Of a stretch of DNA of 64,000 nucleotides, positions 47,251-59,094 are shown in pieces. The first letter of the stretch is position 1. Each line of letters starts with the position of its first letter. The notes under the pieces are model-generated. The model ran no database searches and was not told where the DNA came from. It was given only the letters and a program-made list of their open reading frames with translations. The position numbers and the translations under genes were made by a program. The stretch lies in NCBI RefSeq assembly GCF_026745355.1, contig NC_079209.1:2854295-2918294 (forward strand), written 5' to 3'. This DNA is from Beta vulgaris subsp. vulgaris. Its lineage: Eukaryota; Streptophyta; Magnoliopsida; Caryophyllales; Amaranthaceae.

Positions 47251-47292
47251 CACGCACCTCAAGCAACAACCAAGAATTGAACCCCGGACTAA

Positions 47293-47634
47293 GGCTATGT
47301 TTAGTTCACCTGAAATTTTCTGATCTGATCTGATCTGAACTTATTTTTTCTGATCTGATCTGATTACAAAATCTTATCTTTTAGATTTTTCTCAATATAT
47401 AAGATAAAATATAGTCATGTGGAGTCTTGTTTGATTCGTCTCAATGAGTACTTTATTAATATTCAATTATTATAATTTTTACTAATATGTAATGAAAGAT
47501 ATAATGATTTTTAAATATAAGCATGATCTGAACTGATCTGATCTGATCTGATCTGAACGTATTTTTTCTGATCTGATCTGATCTGATCTGATTAGATCTG
47601 AAATAAGCAAAAATAAGGTGAACTGAACATAGCC
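47293..47634. mobile_element. Tourist-like MITE carrying (GATCT)n arrays
   Basis: 342 bp. The ends GGCTATGTTTAGTTCACCT and AGGTGAACTGAACATAGCC are inverted repeats with one mismatch; the flanks are TAA and TAC. Both subterminal zones are CTGATCTGAT arrays. The middle (47400-47500) contains words typical of the Stowaways here (CATGTGGAGTCTTGTTTGAT), so it may be chimeric. Confidence 0.8.
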
Positions 47635-47639
47635 TACGA

Positions 47640-48650
47640 GATCCTTTGCCCACAAAACATTCCCATGTGATGGAATCCATTCACTCTCTCTCCTTTTCAA
47701 ATCCTTATCCAATATACTATAGGGTCTATTCTTTCACCTCAATTTTGGTTATTTTCAAAAGTTCATAAAAAATAATAAAAGTTAGGAAAAATAAGTTAAA
47801 GAGAATAGAGTACTATAAGTAGGGTAAGATTTTTCAATTTTAAAAAATGAGTACTAGTCAATTCTAAATTGTTCCAACGATGTGTGTCTTTACAAAATGA
47901 CTTGGTGTATATTATGTACGATTTATCTAGTTTTTTAACTTATAAGAACAATTTAAATAAAGAGAATTAAGAAAATTTTCAACAATGTTTTTCAAGTCTT
48001 CAATATAACAAGATTCTTGTACATATTTAACATGTTCAAAAAATATTATTTTGAAGTGACAATCTTAAATTTAATGTTATTCGAAGTTAATTGATATATA
48101 TATATATATATATAATTTGAAAAATTTTACAAATTAGACACATATGAGAAATTATTGGTGTTGATTTCTAATATTACTCCTATTAATTTATTTAGAGTGT
48201 TATGCATGGGAATAACATATGGATATTTTTGAAAAATAATAATGATAAATACAAATTAAAGTAGACTTATTGTCACTTGTGGAGGGTCTCAAAAGACAAC
48301 AAAATGGGTTGGCGGCAAAATTCATAGCTCTATAATACTTCTAGAGTTCTAGTACCTTTCACGTGGAGTTTTATGAACGCCTTGCTAAGAAGGGCAAAGA
48401 ATGTCTCGACTAGAGCCATCAGATCATTCTGGTCAGTGGTCACTAGATCAATCATCATGATTTCAAAATGTTGTGGAACTAAAATTTGGTTTTTTTGGAG
48501 GTTTGTAAAAGTCGCGGGGATTGATTATAAACGAAATCAAATAGTCCATACATACTTTTGAACTTTTGATAATACATAATTAAGGGTATTTCGATTTTTG
48601 GAGGATTCCAAATACTTTATGGTTGGTAATAACTAATAAATAGTGATAAC
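47640..48650. other. AT-rich intergenic DNA
   Basis: No gene or element boundary seen; (TA)n at 48096-48113. Confidence 0.45.
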
Positions 48651-48669
48651 CCATACAAGAAATACGTAC

Positions 48670-48860
48670 CAAGTAGTACTTAGTCTAGTGGTAACGAGAG
48701 CACCTTTTCAACCTCAAGGTTGGGGGTTCAATCTCCACTAGAGGCACTTTGAGAGTAGGGATTCCCTTTACCCTTCCCCCTTACTCTTAAGTGTCTGACC
48801 CATTAAGACCCGAACGGGGTCCGGGCTACTTCTTCTTACCCAAAAAAATAAAATAAAAAA
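48670..48860 (+). mobile_element. tRNA-derived SINE, complete
   Basis: 191 bp with a 17-bp exact target duplication ATACAAGAAATACGTAC (48653-48669, 48861-48877). The Pol III promoter is clear: A box TAGTCTAGTGG at 48681-48691 and B box GGTTCAATCTC at 48725-48735. The 3' tail is A-rich (AAAAAAATAAAATAAAAAA). The body includes CCCGAACGGGGTCCGGGCTAC. SINEs are moved by LINE machinery; the intact duplication implies a fairly young copy. Confidence 0.93.
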
Positions 48861-48877
48861 ATACAAGAAATACGTAC

Positions 48878-49469
48878 AATAGAGAATTGTCTTTAAATTA
48901 ACGAAAGTAACATTGGAATTTGAGCCTTTAAAATGAATTGATTTTCAACCTCATGTAATAAACGGTTGCTGGCTCTAAAATAGTTAAAATTGTTTCTGGT
49001 AATACCTTTTTTTGTTTTCTATTAGTTGCATACTTGCATTGTTTGTTTATTCACGTATGGTAAGATGCTTATTTGACCATTAACATCTATATTTTCATAT
49101 AAGTAAAAAATTATGTTTGGTACCCTCGCATTTAGACAAACTTAACGTACAAGATCTCACTCGACACTATTTTTTCTTATATAATGGTGAGAGAAAGCTT
49201 GTCAATATTGGTTGATGAATAATACACAAATGTCAAATGGTGCAACTAAAAGAACAAACGAAGTATGATTTACTATCAGACTACATATTGATTTTTAATA
49301 TCTAGTTGATAACATCGAATCCGTAGAATTGAAGGTCGAAGATAGTCAAAACTGTTTAACTGAACATCAATTTTTTTTATTTTTTTTTTGCTATAATGGT
49401 TTGGAAAAAGCATTATTGTGGGATAGTTGATGATAATAAAAATAGTCAATATTGTTTCGATAATATGAT
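48878..49469. other. AT-rich intergenic DNA
   Basis: No gene seen. Confidence 0.5.
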
Positions 49470-49478
49470 CTACCACCC

Positions 49479-50510
49479 AGAGGGTGAATCTAGCGTGGGT
49501 TCAGCTGAACCGACGAATTAAAATTTTGGAAAAAAACAAGGAAAAATTCTGGAAAAAAAAATAAAAATAGCTAAAAGAAAGGAAGAGCGTAATAATTAAC
49601 ATAGAACAACGATGACTTAGTGATTCTGCGTGCAAAACTTAAGACAGCCCAACCCTTACGCGTACCGAGTTCAAATCTTCTCGGCCCCATTTTTTTTTGG
49701 AGTCTGATATTATTTTCCTCCCAATAACTTAACCCTTTCTCAAACCAATTTCTCTAATTCTCTCTCCTCTCTTCTCACTTTTCACAGAACCTAGGGTTTA
49801 ACACTTTAACTCCACTCGACAAAGGCACACCGCACACCAGCCTTTCTCCTCTTACACTCCGACGACAGGTGGCCCGCCGACCGCCGGCCGCGGCATACTC
49901 GCACGGAGCCACGGACGCATTTCTCATTTCTCCTCTTCTGTCTTCTCTAGCCTCTACTCGAATTTGTTTAGGTAATTGACTAATTTTTTTGCTTAAACTT
50001 TACTTTACCGATTCATTTAGTAATCAAGTAATGCTTGGATAGATGGTTATTTACGAATTAAATTAATGGAATGCTTGAATGAATTGAAATCATTGATTGA
50101 CATGAGATTAATTTAGACTCTCAAGTTTCATTTTTGTTGGGTGAATTTGCTATTGTTATTGAAGTTTAATTTGAACTTTGGGTAATGTTATTGGTTATAA
50201 AGTTTACTTTGTTGAATTGAATTATTCATCATTAGAAATTCGAGATTTAGAGTATAATTTAGTGAAGTCAAATTCAATTTAATAATGTTGAATTGAATTT
50301 GTGAATGAAGTATGAAAAGTTTGGAACATTTTTGGAAGTCTCAAAAGTCTTCAACTTGTTCTTCACCAAATTATTCTCGTATTTATCGGTTGTAATTCCG
50401 AACTTAAATTGATGTATTTTATTTTTAAACAATTTAAATTGATCTTTTTCTATTTAAAATAATCTCGTTAATTCTGAACCCACGCGGGTGAAATTTTGGA
50501 TACGCTAGTG
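49479..50510. mobile_element. MULE-like element carrying a leader-like GC-rich segment
   Basis: Flanked by CTACCACCC (49470-49478) and CTACCACCT (50511-50519), an 8-of-9 match typical of Mutator insertions. Both ends share GTGGGTTCAG and CTAGCG words in inverted order, although the terminal repeats are poor. The interior has a tRNA-like stretch (GACTTAGTGATTCTGCG, GAGTTCAAATCTTC, then a T-run) and a GC-rich block at 49860-49920 after CCTAGGGTTT and before TTTAGGTAATTG. That block looks like a host gene leader with a splice donor. Confidence 0.5.
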
Positions 50511-50755
50511 CTACCACCTATGAAGGTCTACTTACTTAGTGACTTTGCATCCAAGGCTAACACAACGATCCTCCATCACCCTAACTTGAATATAATTGAA
50601 ACTTCTCAAGAATGGCTAATTAACAACTCTTTTTAAAGAGAAAAGATGATTAAGGACCAATGCATTTATATATATGGGGAGTTGTTAAATTCATCTCGAT
50701 ATAAACTTCCAAAATATTGAACTTTTATAATTTTTACTAAAAAATAAATAAAGAT

Positions 50756-51023
50756 ATTTATACTAATATATTAAAAAGTATTCCTAAACAAGGAATGGTG
50801 CCACGTGTCACTCTCCATTAGGATTTTTAATCCATGGATTCACATACAATAAAAAAAAATTAGAAAATGCTTTGTATAAGATTTGATCTCGTGACTTCAA
50901 GCTCATACATTAAAGTCTTAACCACTAAACCAAGTCATACTTAGTGTTATCATTTGAAAGTAAAATATTAATAAATGAAAAATCTTTATTATGTAGGAGG
51001 GTAGCCCGGACCTAAAAACTACT
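50756..51023 (+). mobile_element. Second, older Helitron copy
   Basis: Related over its length to 46584-46829 (GTGCCACGTG, TTAACCACTAAACCAAG, AGTAAAATATTAATAAATG). The hairpin is eroded and the end reads CTACT. The left boundary is approximate. Confidence 0.7.
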
Positions 51024-51973
51024 TAATAGCTAAAGTGTGCATTGACAAACGTGAAAACACAGATTGCTGCAATAAAAAAATAACGGATGAAGTATAATTT
51101 TGTATCAGACATGTAACTTTATGGATTTGAAATTATGTATAACTAAATTTCATGAATTTATTGTTTTATTTAGTATATATTAATAGGCACTAGTTTGCTA
51201 ATGTAAAGTTGGCATGTGAATGTGAAGTAGTGTAGTGGTGTCAAAATAGGTTCTCAAACAGCTTCTGGGTATACCTACGGTGAACCAGGTCAGGATTCTG
51301 ACAGTCAGTGCTCCAGGTCATGATTGGTCAGGTTTTGTTTAACTGGGTCGATTACATTTGAATCATGGGGTTGTCGGGTGCCGGACAAGTTTGAGCGTTC
51401 CATTTACAAGTCGATTCATTGATCACACGTGGATATTTTTTAACCAGTTTTGCGCAGGCCTTATTTGGATTCCATGTACGCTTGGGTAGAGTCAAGTGCA
51501 CTCGGGTTGAATCACTAATGAACTTAGTTCGGTCGTTGTGAAGCATCGGATCCGTTCACAATTGAACATCAATGCAACTTCGGTTAACTCCTGGTCGTGT
51601 CATTTTGATTTTGTTATGGATTTTGTAAACGAATCATATAAAAGTATTAAGATCGACATATGTGTGTGAGATAAATATGTGGATGAAAACGAAAAACCAA
51701 TAAAAACACTATATTGTTTACCGTGGTGTTTAGTGTATGCTCTTAGTCAACTATTAATTCGACTATTCAATTGCGTAAAACCATTGTAATGAGTAAAGGA
51801 GTAGAACGACTCTTCATATGTTCTAATATTATATATTATAACCAACGACAATAATAACGAGAAGACGATCAATTCCAAGGTTTATATAAATGATTCATTA
51901 TTATAAGCATTATAATTGATATATAAGTTTGTAAATAATTTTGATGATAAACATAAAGCGATGATGATAATAA

Positions 51974-52056
51974 TAGGGGTGTTCATTAAAAATCGAAACC
52001 GAAAAATCATACCAAAAAATCGTTTCAGGACGGTTAACCGCCCATAAACACCCCTA
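51974..52056. mobile_element. Very short hAT MITE
   Basis: 83 bp, ends TAGGGGTGTT and AACACCCCTA, with an exact 8-bp target duplication GATAATAA (51966-51973, 52057-52064). Confidence 0.88.
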
Positions 52057-52064
52057 GATAATAA

Positions 52065-53365
52065 TAATACAAATAATAACTGTGAAGTAACAGTGCTAAC
52101 AATAACAATAGTAATACAAATAAGAACAAGAACACTGACAATAACAATAACAATATAAATACTAATAGTAATAGTAGCAACAATGCTAATAATAATAACA
52201 ACAACAAACATAATTAATGTGGTATATAAGTATTATATTGTGACTATATATGATAAATTATAAACAAACTATTTTGTCAATATGTTTAAACATTTTAGTA
52301 TAAAATTGGTATCAAAATAATCGTAAAACCAATCTAATACTCTACTGATTATAAATTAGTATAATGACTCTTGATATGTTATAAAATTATAACAAATAAC
52401 AATCATATGTTTATAATTATGATTCATATGAGGCTTAAGTAATTATAACGAGGGTTATATGTTGTACAATAATAATAAACATAAGTTTATATAAATAAGT
52501 AAAGTTACTGAACTAAGACTTAGATTATTGGCTAAGGGCTTATTGAATTTATGTGTTACTCCAAACAGAATATATAATTAAACAATAAACACTAAAGTCA
52601 CTAATGATCAATCATCAAACGAATAAGTCAAATCAGCTTGTGTGAACATTTGGTTACAAGTATATCTTACTAAAATCACAAATTCTTCGGTTCTTTCTAA
52701 AATTCTAACTTGTTAAAAATCAAAATCAAGAAGTTAACTGCTAACAAGGTTAATCAATCTACCATAAGCTAATAAGTTAATAAGTACTTACTTCATAAAA
52801 AAAGTTGTTACTAAATAAGATTAATGAATGTACCAATATAGATTATAAGCTAATTCAAGATAATAGTACACTATTTTAGCCAATAGTCTTCATGTGAATG
52901 CATTTCGAAACTATTAACATGCATTTGAATTGAAACAACGTATTATCCGACGATATTAATGAATGTACGTAAGTCGATAATCTAAGTCAATGTAACACTA
53001 CATATTAGTTCACTTAAATAAATATAACCATACTATTACTTAATTGAGTTATAGACTGATAGTTGTATAAGTAACGCTATAAGATTTAATAAAAAATTGG
53101 AAACTCAATTCATAACTCTAATTAAATACTTAAATATTAATCATAATAATTTCAATAAAAATAACCAAATTTCAGATTATAATTAATAAAATAATAAACT
53201 AATAATTAAAGTTAGTAAAAGTTACTAAACCAAGACAAGTATTAGTAAGATTATAGGAATATAAGATTATCAATCATGTGCTAGGTCATCAATCCATGTG
53301 CTAGGTCATTCTCTTTTGCTATTCGCTAAAGAATAATATTAAGAATTAAAATAATAACGAATGAA
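52065..53365. other. AT-rich intergenic DNA
   Basis: Strongly AT-rich with AATAATAAC-type simple repeats at the left; no gene seen. Confidence 0.55.
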
Positions 53366-54044
53366 TTAACTATAATTTTGTATCAAGTATGTAAGTTTCT
53401 GGATTTGATTTTGATTATAGATATATAACTAAATTTCATGAATTTTTATTGTTTTATTTAGTAATACATTAAAAAAAGCACTAGTTTGTCAATGTAAAGC
53501 TGGCATGTGAATTGTGAAGTAGTGTCACGGACTCACAAGTCAAGTACATATATAATCGGCGTAATTGGTCAAATTTGAAATATCCATATCACATATGCGG
53601 TGGTTTAGAAGATTTTTCACGTTTTTATAGACCGCGTACGAATTTCTTTCATTTTCTTTTCACTAAAGTTGAGTAAGAACATTTGACTAATTCGACGAGT
53701 GGGAACACTTCATACCAGTTCCACCTTTTTCTATTTCTTGTTATATTTTGTCCTTTATCTAGCCTTCTAGGAGAAACATTGCGTACCAAATGGAGTATAC
53801 TGTATAGTAGACCCGACAATGGAAGTCTGTTGCAGTTATGGACTTATGGGACTTATATATGGGACACCCATGTTAAAGATTGTTTGACAATCAAGCTACT
53901 AATTTACTATGAAATTAGAAAATAACCTTATAATTGGATAAACACTCATAATAATCTTCACTTTGCTTCATATGATGATCTAACTAATGATTAACATACT
54001 CTTTTTTTCCTTTAAATTTGCATTAAATATAACCTTACATAAAA

Positions 54045-55817
54045 ATTTTGTGTGAATGGAAATATGAAATAGCTCAATTAATATAAAATCCGAACAGAAA
54101 ACACACGTTAGAGATAATAGTGTTTTGATTTTAACTACATCCTAATATTAATTAATATAGTTATAGTTTTAAAAGAGAATCCGTGCCTCTTCAGCTTCAT
54201 CTCCTCCTTTTAGGCTCCCTGCCAAAACCCTAAACCTTTCGCCTTCCCCTGCGACGGCGGCGACCACGCTTCTCTCTTCCGGTGTGCGTCGTCGCAGGGT
54301 CAACATCCCTTCCCGATGCTTTTCGTTTCATCTCTTTCAGTCCCTTCCTTAGTTTCTCTTTTCTTTCAATTTCCAGAATTCCTCTCTCAATCAGTTTTTC
54401 CCAATTAGAATTTAAATCAAAGTTCACAAGACGTAACTATCGGAATTCCCTTTCTTTGGAGTGGTTGGGTTGCTGTTGCGGGGATTTCAGGTGGTATTTC
54501 CTTGAACATTTGTGAGGAGCTGGTCAATTTGGAGTTTGAGTTGATTCAAATCAAAGGTAAGGTTTTTCAAATGGAGTTAAGTAATGGTTTTTTTAAAATT
54601 GGTGAGTTCATCAAGAATCGAAAAAGGTGGATTAATTATCTGATTAAGTTAATTGAATGGGTTTCCAATATCCTAAATGGTTGTTCAAAGTTGATTGAAT
54701 CCGAATACTCTAAACGATTTGGTTAGCTTTGGTGGAAAATTCAATTTGGTTATAATAGATGGGGTTGGTATTTGAAGCTAATAAGTGTTGAGATTAAGGG
54801 TGTTTTACATTCAATTTTTGTCCCTGCCATGAATGGTGCTAATCCTTGGAGGAATTTTGTCAATGCCTATCTTCAAGTTGCTCAAGAGGAGTTGAAGCAA
54901 CACGACGTTGCTGTTGTTGGAGTCACTCAAAAAGTCTGTTTATTGGAGTCTTTTGTTATGCTTGGCAGAGAAACTTCATATTTCTCTCATGATAGTGAGT
55001 TCAAGTTAGAAGTGGATGGCTTACTTAAGTGGGAATTGAGTAATGACCATAGTATTAATGCTAGTGGTACCAATGAGAAGGTGTCGCCAAATCCAGATAG
55101 GTTGTTGGAGAATGTTGGTTTAGATAGCGATTCCAATACCTTTTATCTGGAAATGAGATGTTTATCAATGAAAAATCATATTGTGATGATAGAAATAAGG
55201 TTTCATTTTGTGCTGATGGAAATGTTCCGAATGTAGTTCTCGTGGATGATGTTAGTAATGGTTCAATTTTGCCTTTTGAATCAAATTCGAGTAATGTTAT
55301 GCCAATAAGTTGTCCCTTTTAGCGAACAAAGAAGAAAAATCAATATCCTTTACTTCGTCATTTAGGACTCCATTATAACTTGGAGAAGAATGATCAAATC
55401 TCAAATTCTTTATCATCCTAGGTTCCACCATAAAATAGAGCAGAGAAATGGGATCCAAGTAGCAAACACAAGGTGTAGTAAGAGATTTGCTAGTGGATAG
55501 TATGGTGTTCATGTCATTGAAAATGCTTGAAAGGTTATTTGAGCTCCTTAGATGTTTTGTTTATGTTGTCCTGAGCTTTCTAGCTTTGTGGCTACTGTTA
55601 ATGTTAGGTGTTGTTGCTTGTATATGGAATTGGTAGGCGTGTGTTGTTTATCTTGTTCTAGTGCTCATGTTGTTTCGGGATTGTTGCCGTTTTTTGAATT
55701 GTTTGGATGTAGATGTTGGTTATCTTTGTCATGATGGTAGAGGTGTGTAGTCTTGGTGTTTTAATGTTGCTCATAACTCTAGTTTGAGTTTTTATGAAAT
55801 GAAATAAATTATCAAAA
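54045..55817 (+). mobile_element. Retroposon of uncertain type with a broken ORF
   Basis: A 1.77-kb insertion ending in AAATTATCAAAAAAA, the tail tract seen in LINEs here. It is bounded by a 20-bp direct repeat AAATATAACCTTACATAAAA (54025-54044, 55818-55837). A G/C-rich leader (54180-54300) precedes a frame starting at 54502 that runs to 55236 with one TAG at 54724. A shift near 55145 then opens the next frame to about 55320 (CADGNVPNVVLVDDVSNG). Phrases such as VPAMNGANPWRNFVNAYLQV are not from any family I recognise. No reverse transcriptase is present. It could be a LINE with ORF2 deleted, or a retrocopy of a host mRNA. Confidence 0.7.
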
Positions 55818-55837
55818 AAATATAACCTTACATAAAA

Positions 55838-56142
55838 TCGTTTTCATTCTAAGTGATAGGGTTGGTGATGAAAGGGATGAGACTATAGGAGGTGGGGAAG
55901 AAAGACATTATTAGAGGAAGTTATGGAGAAGTTGCCGAAGATTCATCTATATGACACTATAGTAAACTAAAGATTATATTGGGAAATTTGTCAAACTTGA
56001 TAGTATTAGGATTGTTTTATATCCCAACTGTTGTCAAGTTTTTGTAAAAGTAATAGGTACGATAAAGGTTAAATATTATTTATACAAAAATCGTTGAAGA
56101 TTACGAATGCATTAATATAGGCTGGAAAATATTTTAAATTAA
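55838..56142. other. AT-rich intergenic DNA
   Basis: Nothing recognised. Confidence 0.5.
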
Positions 56143-56145
56143 TTA

Positions 56146-57145
56146 GTGGGCGTTTGGTTTGGGGGAAACTAGAATGGGAATAGAACCTCTTGATTCCCTT
56201 TTATGTTGTTTGTTTTGGGAGTTTGTGTTCCCTCCCTTTTCCCTCCTTACCCCCAAATTCCTCTAACTTGATTACCCACACCCTCTTCCACTAGGGATAA
56301 GGGAAACCTTTGACCACTTAAGTTTGAGCATCCAAGTTTAACACACCTCATACAAAACCACCCACCTCACCAACCGCACCACCACAGCCACCGCACCACC
56401 ACATCCACCGACATATCCACCACATCCACCGCACCACCACAGCCACGACATATCCACCACAACCACCGGACCTCCCTCAAAACCCATCTCCACGACCGGA
56501 AAACACAACCCACCAAAGGCTGCCACTACTCCCTCGCCACCGACAACACCCTCACACCACCCTAACCGACATCCCAACCACCACCATGTCTGCCCAAACC
56601 ACCCACTCGCCGGAACCACCACCTTGAGAACGAAAATACAATGGTTCCACCTTTGCTAATAAAATATCACATAAACCACTACTACCTACTCAAAAATCCA
56701 CCAACACCACTTCAAATTTCATAACCCTGAAAATTCAAAAATAAAAGGAAAATCAAGAGTAAGGATGCATGAATACCTTTTTATGGCTTTAGATGGTCAA
56801 ATTTGACCACAAAAACTCTAAATCTAGAGTTTTTATGGTCGATTTGACCTTTAAAACTTCAAATTTTATATCTAATTGTGGAGGAGAAGGAAAAGAAAGG
56901 AGGGGGTGGTGGTATGAGGTGTTGTTGCGGTGGTCATGGACGACCTTAAGGAGGCGGGAGGCAGGCGGTGAGGGGAAGGGTGGTGGCCGGCTGAACTTGA
57001 GAAATAGGGGAAGAGGATATATGGTGGTGCAATGGTAAGAAGAGAAGATGGGGTTTTCTATCCAAACAAAGGATTTTCTATTCCTTTCTCCTTGTTTTTC
57101 TTTCTTTTATCCTTTCCCTTTCCCCTCCATAAACCAAACACCCCC
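56146..57145. mobile_element. Harbinger-like non-autonomous element
   Basis: 1000 bp, ends GTGGGCGTTTGGTTT and AAACCAAACACCCCC, with TTA duplicated at 56143-56145 and 57146-57148. A CCACCGCACCACCAC-type minisatellite lies at 56340-56470; frames through it (Gly/Val/Trp-rich on the minus strand) are not genes. A palindrome AACTCTAAATCTAGAGTTT lies near 56813-56831. Confidence 0.75.
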
Positions 57146-57290
57146 TTAATTCTATTTAGATAAGTTAAGCTCAAAACTATCTAGTGAATAGCACACCCTA
57201 ATTAGCTTATAACAATATCTTTATCACTCAAATATTTGTCGTACTATAACTCTCAAATATTTGATATTTTCTAAATTACGGGTTTTTCAC

Positions 57291-58219
57291 CAAATACCCC
57301 CTAGTTTTCAGAATATTCACGAGGTACCCCTGCGCTTTCCAAAATACATGGGGTACCTCTCAATTTCATGGCAATCCATCCAAATTCCCTTAATGACTAA
57401 CGACGGTTAACTCTGTTAGTCATTAATCCTATTTTTGTTTTAAATCCTAATTCATCCATAATCCTAACTTTACCCCTAACCTTAATCACCAGTCCACCAC
57501 CCCCTCCCCCTCCTAGTAGCCCCCCCCCCCCTTTTAATGCAACCCCCTCCTCCCACCCCAGCATCCCCTACCCCTCCCTCCCCCACCCCCGACGAATTTT
57601 CTTAGCCCCCCACTAATAGCTCTTTTGAGTTTGAGTTTTCCACTCGATTTGACGCACCCGAAGCCGGAGATCGGCTCGATTATGTCATCGCTAATGATCT
57701 TTTTGTTAATGGTCAAATCCATCCGATGAAGCTCTGCGCTCATCTTCACCATCCGCGGAAGCTTCCTTCTCTGACACTTCTTGAATATAACAGAGAAAAC
57801 GAGGAAGATGATGATGAAGATGATGAGAAAAGTAATGGTGGGGAGGAGTTCATCGAGATGCTCATTGGTAGGGGTGAGTCTGAAAAGGTGGGGTGCTGGA
57901 GTGGGGGGGGAGAGTAAGGGGCTACTGGGTGGAGGGGAAGGGTAGAGGGCTGCGTTTGGGGGGACTACAAGGGTGGTGGGAGGGTGGGGGAGTGGATGAT
58001 GGATTGGTGGTTAGGCGTAGGAGTTAGGATTAGGATTAAGGGTTAACTATGGATGAAAACATAAAATTAGGACTAATGATTAATGAAGTTAACCATCGTT
58101 AATCATTAAGGGTATTTGGATGTATTACTATGAAAATAAGGGGTACCCCATGTATTTTGAAAAATGCGAGGGTACCTCATGAATTTTCTAAAAACTCGGG
58201 GGTAATTGGTGAAAAAACT
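57291..58219. mobile_element. Pack-MULE-like element with ~300-bp inverted ends
   Basis: About 930 bp. The two arms align over about 300 bp in inverted orientation (left GGTTTTTCACCAAATACCCC, right GGGGGTAATTGGTGAAAAAA; then AAAATACATGGGGTAC and its complement). The flanking 9-mers TAAATTACG and TAAAAAGTG match at 5 of 9, a possible decayed target duplication. The middle contains coding-like DNA unlike the arms. Confidence 0.72.
57612..57917 (+). pseudogene. Captured host gene fragment inside the MULE
   Basis: About 100 open codons: FEFEFSTRFDAPEAG, then ANDLFVNGQIHPMKL and an acidic run before EEFIEMLIGRGE. The DLFVNGQIHPMKL block resembles the conserved 'F-NG-I-PMK' block of plant DUF1645-type proteins, though this is from memory. 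Codon usage is normal and more GC-rich than the surroundings. There is no start codon or full domain, so it reads as an exon piece. Confidence 0.5.
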
Positions 58220-58229
58220 AAAAAGTGAT

Positions 58230-59092
58230 TATGACTCCAGCACATCCTTTTTAATACTTGTGTCAACAACAATATAGCAAGTTATTAGAGAGAAAGAGAA
58301 CAATGTTAGCATACATACTGTACAAAAAAACTTTATCATAATGGATATTTTGAAAATTTATTTATTCTACTACCTATATAACTTTTTTTTTCCTTTTCTA
58401 TTACTTTTGGGTTAATAAGGGATAATGGTGGATCACTGAAGTCACACGAGATAATTGTTGTGAAAGAAATAGTAAAAAAAATACACCCTATTATATAAAA
58501 ATGAGAAGTACAAGAAGAAACAAATGTATACTTAGCTCGTATCTAAATGATGATTAGAGCAGGTTTTCTTTAAATTTGACATGCACAACTTATACGTGTA
58601 GGGCTCTAAGGATGATTTGATGATTTTGATCTTTGATTAGTTTCTGTTCAAACTTCAAAGAAATTTTCCGGAACATCATCTATGTCAATCTTGCTCTTGG
58701 CACAAAACTACCCAACTCTGTATATATACCTCTTTCTTGCATGCGATTGAGGGTGGGTACTAACTCATTTGATGAGTTATGACTTGTCCCATATTATGAA
58801 GACTGCATTTGAATATATGAACTCATCAGTCATTACTCATTGATATTACAAGAGGTAGTAGTAGTAGAACAAGATGTATTTGTTCAACTTAAATAAACTA
58901 ATTAGTCATTATTTGTTGGTATTACAGGATGCATGCATTGATAAGTAGCCCAAGTGCCTAATAATTGTCAAATAAATATGTTCCTTGTGATTCGTCTTGC
59001 ATCCTTCATTGACTGCTCACTTCTTGAAATGTACAAAATTTGCATATAGGCCAGGCCAGTACTAACTACCTAAGTTAATTTGACTTCCTTAA
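58230..59092. other. Intergenic DNA
   Basis: Nothing recognised. Confidence 0.5.
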
Positions 59093-59094
59093 TA

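Larger units (their letters stand above)
51103..53527. repeat. Diverged direct repeats of ~150 bp, 2.1 kb apart
   Basis: 51103-51243 and 53366-53527 both read TAATTTTGTATCA, TTTCATGAATTT, TTGTTTTATTTAGTA, GCACTAGTTTG, GGCATGTGAAT. They could be degenerate LTRs of a lost element or a local duplication. No primer site or coding remnant was seen between them. Confidence 0.6.

Noticed and set aside
49620..49695. A tRNA gene
   Set aside because: A- and B-box-like words are present, but no cloverleaf with a sound acceptor stem can be drawn; treated as a tRNA-like remnant inside an element.
56338..56622. Gly/Val/Trp-rich minus-strand frame
   Set aside because: Comes from the CCACCGCACC minisatellite inside a Harbinger-like element.
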